Source: Micropterus salmoides (taxonomy: Eukaryota; Chordata; Actinopteri; Centrarchiformes; Centrarchidae). Taken from it: DNA of 64,000 nt. The DNA lies in contig NW_024040040.1 of the NCBI RefSeq assembly GCF_014851395.1, positions 19,287,000-19,350,999 on the forward strand, given 5' to 3'. Below, one piece after another: positions 36,182 through 41,918 of this stretch (within the stretch, counting starts at the first letter, position 1; each line of letters opens with the position of its first letter). The position numbers and the translations under genes were made by a program. The notes below the pieces were generated by a model, which saw nothing but the letters and a program-made list of their open reading frames with translations, did not search any database and was not told where the DNA came from.

Positions 36182-39100
36182 TGTTTGTGTGAACAGGAAC
36201 TGGGCTCTGCCGTGCTTGGTTACTGCCAGGACTTTCAGGCGGTGCCCGGTTGCGGGATCAGCTGTCGGGTTTCCAACGTGGAACATCTGCTGCAGCAGAA
36301 CGAAGAGCGTTTCCTACTGCCAGGAGTCACCACCGACGAAACTAGCCTGCTCTCTGCTGCTGAGGCCACATCTGAAGGTCTGATGCCTTTCAGATTCTGG
36401 GTTTCCACTTGACATTATGTAAGGTCTCTTAGCTAGCAGTAAGGGTATTTTAGATAAAATCTGGTTGTTATAACCGTCTAAACTGTAAGTTCAGCCCAGC
36501 TAGTTTGCTCAGCCAGTTAGAGTGTGAAGGGGTTCAACCCCCATACTGGCCAGTGATTATAATTTAACAAATCAAGGTCTCTGCAGTGTTTCCCCCAAGT
36601 TAAGAGGTGCTAACACCTGAGTCTACTTCCCAATCAGTCTCCGTTTGTTTGTGCTAACCCCTTGATGTTCCTGAATGCCATTTGTTAGCATGGTGCTAAC
36701 AACGACAAGATCTTGAGTTGGATTTCAACATTTAACAAGCCAATAAATGTGTGCAGTGAGCGACTAAAACAAGACCACGTTGCCTAATGGACAAGTCGTC
36801 TGTTGTGAACAAACAGTGTGGATTTGTGCATTTTATATCAAATAAATCTGGACTACCCCAAATTCTTTCTCTCTCCCTGGGAGAAAGAAAAGGAGGGGGT
36901 TTTGAGATATCAACCCTCAACTGACAGCTGAAGCGACCCAAAGGAAGAGGTGAAAGGTTGCTTTTATCAGTCACAAAACTTGCCACCTCTGATGCCGCAG
37001 CCAGATAACGCTTGGTGGCTGACTGAGATTAGCTTCTCCTGAACAGCCTATCGGAACTCTTCTTAAGAGAGGGCAGGAAACTCTAAACTGCCCCCCCCCA
37101 CACACACACACCTAACCATGGCAACTGACCTCCCTCTTTCTTTAATTACCTCACATCAAAGGATATTCTCCTTTCACAGCTAGTTGTAAATTTGTGAGGA
37201 ACTCCAGGACACCAGAAGACTGCCCTGAATTCCTTTGTGTAAACAAAGAGTACTGTCTCCTCAAAACATTACCTTGTTTAATTAAAAAATCTTTTAGTTA
37301 CTTGACTAGGTCTCTCCACTCCATTTGAGTAGTAATATTACCATGTTGGTGTTATTTGTTGTTGAAAAGAATCTAAATAAGTTAATTTTGCAGTGTTTTA
37401 ATTTTCAGCAAGGATCCCTGACCTTTATTAATTTTGTTGTAATCAATGCTTTGTTCCCAACACTTTGACACTTCCTTTAGAAATGATGATAAAGAAATGT
37501 CATCCCATACTACTCGAGCAATTTTCCAGCTCGAATTTAAGGTTAAATAACTACATTCCCCAGCTCCTGAGCAAGAGATTGTTTAGGGTTAATCAAAGCT
37601 ATCCTCATGTAACCCGAGCTCCCCCAAGTGGACAAAATAAGTATTACATGCCATTGTCTGAAATACCGTTTAATGTATAAATGTCACTCTGTATTTATCT
37701 TGTCCATAATCTGATGCCATTCGTGTATCTTGCGCTTATATTCTCTAAGAACGTGTAACAGCCAATATATCCAGAAAGCTAGTTAAGTTCCTCATCTGAT
37801 GTGATTCTGAAATGCTAAACCTTAAGGTTGAACTACTGACAATTGTTTTCCTTTTTATCAAATGCTTAAAACTAAGAACCGTATACCTGTTTGAGAATTA
37901 AGGTTTGATTGTGGGAAGATATTTGATTACAATACGAGCAAATAGATTTTAGATCAGTCCGTTAAGTTACACTAGTTTAATTGAAGAACAACCAAGTTCT
38001 TAAGCTTTATTCGTCGAGCTAACTTACATTGATACCACCGACCCAGCCGCGTGGTCCCACCAGCAGTAACCCAAGGACATCCAAACAGAACAGCCTCATT
38101 GCGGTCAACACTTGAGGGTTTTTCTTCATTCAAGACACGGAGAACCCCCGGAAAATTCCCTAGCAGAAAGCCAGGAATCGGGCAGCTAGCGTGGGGACCC
38201 GTGCAACTGGCCAAGGCAGGCCGCCGACCCACAGTAAGGCAAAACAAGGCATTCTGTGATCAGTGATGTCCAATAGTCTGTTAATCCATTATCTTTAGTT
38301 GATAATCATCAACTACACTGCTCAAAAAAATAAAGGGAACACTAACATAACATCCTAGATCTGAATGAATGAAATAATCTCATTAAATACTCCTTTCTTT
38401 ACATAGTTGAATGTGCTGACAACAAAATCACACAAATTATCAATGGAAATCAAATTTATCATCCCATGGAGGTCTGGATTTGGAGTCACACTCAAAATCA
38501 AAGTGGAAAACACTACAGGCTGATCCAACTTTGTTGTAATATCCTTAAAACAAGTCAAAATGAGGTTCAGTAGTGTGTGTGGCCTCCTCGTGCCTGTATG
38601 ACCTCCCTACAACGCCTGGGCATGCTCCTGATGAGGTGGCGGATGGTCTCCTGAGGGATCTCCTCCCAGACCTGGACTAAAGCATCCGCCAACTCCTGGA
38701 CAGTCTGTGGTGCAACGTGGCGTTGGTGGATGGAGCGAGACATGATGTCCCAGATGTGCTCAATTGGATTCAGGTCTGGGGAACGGGCGGGCCAGTCCAT
38801 AGCATCAATGCCTTCCTCTTGCAGGAACTGTTGACACACAACGTTCTCCACGGTGTCTCCAGACTCTGTCATATCTGTCACATGTGCTCAGTGTGAACCT
38901 GCTTTCATCGTTCTGCTTTCTGCTTTCAAACGTCCTGCACGGTGTTGGACTGTAAGCACAACCCCCACCTGTGGACGTCGGGCCCTCATACCACCCTCAT
39001 GGAGTCTGTTTCTGAGCCACTTGTGTGGGTTGTAGACTCCGTCTCATGCTACCACTAGAGTGAAAGCACCGCCAGTATTCAAAAGTGACCAAAACATCAG

Positions 39101-41877
39101 CCAGGAAGCATAGGAACTGAGAAGTGGTCTGTGGTCACCACCTGCAGAACCACTCCTTTATTGGGGGTATCTTGCTAATTGCCTATAATTTCCACCTGTT
39201 GTCTATTCCATTTGCACAACAGCATGTGAAATTGATTGTCAATCAGTGTTGCTTCCTAAGTGGACACAGATTTCACAGGAGTGTGATTGACTTGGAGTTA
39301 CATTGTGTTATTTAAGTGTTCCTTTTATTTTTTTGAGCAGTATATAACAATCCATCAGTGTATTCATTATTTATCCTCCTAATGGCCCATTAAAATGCCT
39401 TTTTTTAAAAACAGGTTTGATAAACTGAGAAACAATTAAAATAAATAAATCAAATACTAATTAGTTATTTTATGTCATCTCCTTGTCCTAAATTATTTTT
39501 AAGTATTTTTCACTTCTAATACATTAAAATGGCCTTTTATTTGCTTTATATTTCACAGACATTCAGTTAGATTTTAACTACATTTCTTTGCTTTTAGGTG
39601 AGCCTTTGTCTTACTCTGTAGTGATTGGCAACAGAGAATGGATGAGGAGGAATGGCCACCACATCGAAGCAGATGTCGATGCTGCTATGTCTAGCCATGA
39701 GACGAAAGGGCAGACTGCTATCCTAGTAGCTATAGATGGTGAGGATAAAACCTGCAAACAAAAAACAACACTCACATGTACTTTTACCTACTACCTTCAA
39801 AGACTTTGTGCTCGGATTTCTCTGTAGGTGTGCTGTGTGCCATGTTCGCCATTGCAGACACAGTGAAAGCAGAGTCAGCGTTAGCAGTACATACGCTGAA
39901 CAGCCTTGGCATTGAGGTGGTTATGATAACAGGCGATAACAGACGAACAGCTAAAGCCATAGCTGCACAGGTAAAACACACTTAATAAATAGATATTTTT
40001 TTAAAAAGTCACCTGAATATATAACATTAAATGAAGAGCCAACTTCTTGTTTGGGCACAGGTGGGGATCAGAAAGGTGTTTGCAGAGGTGCTGCCTTCAC
40101 ATAAGGTGGCAAAAGTGCAAGAGCTGCAGGATCAAGGCCTGCGAGTGGCCATGGTTGGAGACGGCGTCAACGACTCGCCCGCCCTTGCTCGGGCTGACGT
40201 CGGCATTGCCATAGGCACGGGCACCGACGTGGCTATTGAGGCGGCCGACATCGTCCTGATCAAGGTGACAACCTGTGACTGACGGCGTGTGCAGAGCGAC
40301 AGTAACATCTTTAAATTGTCTGACCTGGAGGTTTTTACTCTTTGTAGAATGACCTGTTGGATGTGGTGGCCAGTATCGAGCTGTCAAAGAAGACGGTGCG
40401 CAGGATAAGGATCAACTTTGTCTTCGCTCTCATCTACAACCTCCTAGGAATACCCATCGCTGCAGGTGAGGACTATATTTTTAATTGGGGTGTTGCATAG
40501 ATAAGATGCTTGCCTTTGATGTGGGAGACCCGGGTTCGATTCCCACTGAGAGACATCCACCATTGTGTCCCTGAGCAAGACACTTAACCCCTCGTTGCTC
40601 CAGAGGCGTGCAACCTCTGACATGTATAGCAATTGTAAGTCGCTTTGGATAAAAGCGTCAGCTAAATGAATAAAAATAGATATATAATTGGTGGTAAAAC
40701 AGGGCTGAAAAAGTTTTAGGTACCCCACCATCACAGCGCCCCATCCTCATCTATAATAAAACAGTAGAAATGGTTCACAGGTTGAAATACCTTGGTCTCA
40801 CACTGGATGATAAATTTACTTTCAACCAGCACACAAAGGACATTCAGAAAAGGAGCCAGCAAAGACTATCAGCAATCTTCTACTGACCTAACAGAGTATT
40901 GTTCAACCCATCCTGCTCTAATTCTCCACCTGTTCCTTCAGCATGCTTTCTGTCACAAACTGGGTCAAATTAACACAAGCAACCAACACTGCCGCCAAGA
41001 TAATAGGTCTGCCCACACCCACCCTCTCAGAACTAAATTGCAAGGCCATCTCACACACACTGCAAGCACAAAAGCACAGGACATCACACACCCACTAAAT
41101 CACCACTTCACCGTACTACAATCTGGATGCAGGTACAGGTCCCTGAGGTGTAGAAAGGCTCGTTTTGGAAAAAACAGGTGCCTGCAGCCATAGCAGCCCT
41201 GAACAAGTTGACTCGATGAGGACACCGGGAGCCTTGCTTTCACTTGTTGTTGTTGTTGTACACGGTGTACATTTGAAGGGAAATGATATGCGAGGAGGAA
41301 AATGTTGTATGTTAATTGGTGATGTACAGTGCTGTGAAAAAGAATTTCCCTCTACTTTCCAAGATATCAAACATACAGTATACATACAGAAAAAGCTTAG
41401 ATAAAGTTTGGATTATAAGACTTTTCCCCACATTCTTCAGTTAAATTATCTGTACATTATTTCTAATTACTTAATTCTGGTGGAGGAATACTGCTCCCCC
41501 CCTTAAATTCACATTAAAAGGTAACTTATTAGAAATTTATAGAATATCAGAATCAGACTTAAAACATGAGATGTACAGTATGTGTCTAAATGTAGGTGAT
41601 TAAAAATCCCACTGCCCCAGAAAAGTGAGTGGTAGCTATAGCCTGATGCCTACCAAACTAGTGGCTGGAGGACCAAAAGTAGGCAGTCATTTAAACCATA
41701 AGAGTTACTGAAAATGGAAGGAAACATTAATACATTAAAAGGAAAGACAACGATTTGTTAAACTGGCACCCCGTGAACGACACCCTGTGAAAAAGCAATT
41801 TTGCATCTGTTATCTGAACTAAAGTGAAGTTTAAGGTGAACTATTATCCTACGAGGGGAAATTCATGTGGTCAACAC

Positions 41878-41918
<41 letters not shown>

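Noticed and set aside
38853..39035. Plus-strand 60-codon ORF in element D
   Set aside because: Antisense shadow of the Tc1 transposase remnant.
41327..41347. CAGTGCTGTGAAAAAGAATT resembling a DNA-transposon tip
   Set aside because: No inverted partner end or transposase found within the intron, so no element could be bounded.
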